From RECO01 sp050485385 (GTDB lineage: Bacteria > Pseudomonadota > Alphaproteobacteria > Geminicoccales > Geminicoccaceae), in the NCBI GenBank assembly GCA_050485385.1, contig JBJHBG010000161.1:1-7705 (forward strand): a stretch of DNA of 7,705 bases, in the 5' to 3' direction. A program made the position numbers and the translations under genes. The notes under the pieces are model-generated. The model had not been told where the DNA came from, searched no databases, and was given only the letters and a program-made list of their open reading frames with translations. Shown here piece by piece: positions 7,403 through 7,705 of the stretch (position 1 is its first letter; the number at the start of each line of letters is the position of its first letter).

Positions 7403-7599
7403 CCGCCCTTGAGCGCCAGGGCGCGGCGGTAGAGGTCGCGCCGGTTGTGGCCGGTGGCGGCGGCCACCTCGCGTGCGGCCTCGCTCGGGCCGAGCCGGCC
7501 GAGCGCCTCGCGCAAGGCGGCATCGACGTCGGTCGCCGTCGCCACGACGTCGGCGGCGCCGCCGACGACCAGGACCACCCCGACGCACAGAGAAAGCAT
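7399..7599 (-). CDS. RsmI C-terminal domain fragment (16S rRNA 2'-O-methyltransferase), apparently truncated
   Basis: RsmI methylates the 2'-O of C1402 in 16S rRNA. This frame matches only its end: the strand GVVLVVGG (residues 7-14, compare GEMVLIVEG in E. coli RsmI) and the terminal helical domain, with ALREALGRLGPSEAAREVAA followed by ATGHNRRDLYRRALALK. The stop overlaps yraN as ATGA, the usual place for rsmI. The frame stays open to the right edge (35 further codons), but these read as Pro/Gly/Arg/Ala-rich sequence with no acidic residue and no trace of the RELTK-type region expected before this domain. Neither other minus-strand frame restores it. So this is either a stand-alone 66-residue remnant starting at ATG 7599, a damaged rsmI, or a misassembly. 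The hydrophobic start could be mistaken for a signal peptide. Methyltransferase activity is not expected from this piece alone. Confidence 0.6.
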   Translation of the reverse strand: MLSLCVGVVLVVGGAADVVATATDVDAALREALGRLGPSEAAREVAAATGHNRRDLYRRALALKGG

Positions 7600-7632
7600 G
7601 GCTGCGGCTCCCGGCTGCGTGAGGCGGGCCAG

Positions 7633-7638
7633 AGCATA
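7633..7638 (-). promoter_or_regulatory. Possible -10 element upstream of the RsmI-like fragment
   Basis: The minus strand reads TATGCT, 33 bases before the ATG at 7599, in DNA where any AT-rich hexamer is rare. The best -35 is only TTCGGT at 7663-7658, 19 bases upstream, which is weak. If real, it would drive the fragment and yraN. Confidence 0.2.
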
Positions 7639-7705
7639 CCGCAGGCGGGGCTGCCGGACCGAACCGCCGCCCGCAGGCGCAGGCGTCGGCGAGGAGCACC
7701 AAAAC

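Noticed and set aside
7403..7702. A 100-codon N-terminal extension of YraN, starting with a lipoprotein-like hydrophobic stretch
   Set aside because: YraN homologues begin close to the GHRAE motif, the ATG at 7402 makes the expected ATGA overlap, and the extension is an Arg-run frame antisense or out of frame to the RsmI domain.
7598..7705. A plus-strand open frame from ATG 7598 to the right edge
   Set aside because: It has 36 codons with Arg/Pro-rich content, no ribosome binding site and no recognisable sequence; it could be chance in GC-rich DNA.

Overview
The window is about 7.7 kb of very GC-rich chromosomal DNA. Strong G/C third-position bias, an almost total replacement of lysine by arginine, and the character of the proteins all point to a high-GC alphaproteobacterium. 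The SMC N-terminus and hinge, the DUF721/DciA protein and the gene order mutY | dciA-dsbA-smc all look Rhodospirillales-like. This placement is inferred from protein and synteny resemblance, not from a tree. The content is core housekeeping. I see no phage, transposon, CRISPR, toxin-antitoxin or defence genes, no tRNA or rRNA, and no stretch over 300 bases without a gene.

Layout. Positions 1-3984 hold a leftward (minus-strand) set read dciA -> dsbA-like thioredoxin -> smc. smc runs off the left edge: 891 codons are visible, including the Walker A head half, one coiled-coil arm, the hinge and the start of the return arm. Both dsbA and smc appear to start with TTG. Divergent from dciA, across only about 46 bp, is a rightward pair, mutY (4031-5059) and an AsmA-family protein (5082-7007). 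Convergent with these, across 41 bp, is a minus-strand pair at the right edge: a short frame matching only the C-terminal domain of RsmI (7399-7599), which overlaps yraN (7049-7402) by ATGA.

How the genes relate. The leftward set joins replicative-helicase loading (DciA) and chromosome organisation (SMC) with an exported thiol-disulfide oxidoreductase whose link to them is positional only. The rightward pair joins oxidative-mutation avoidance (MutY) to an envelope/lipid-trafficking protein (AsmA). The right-edge pair is the usual rsmI-yraN couple, but rsmI looks cut down to its C-terminal domain and gshB, which often follows yraN, is absent.

The points most worth a second look are the truncated RsmI and its non-matching upstream DNA, the 641-residue AsmA protein with no lysine or cysteine, and the smc start (TTG, no Shine-Dalgarno, with a UCCUCC just upstream). 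I did not find a convincing new system, and say so plainly.
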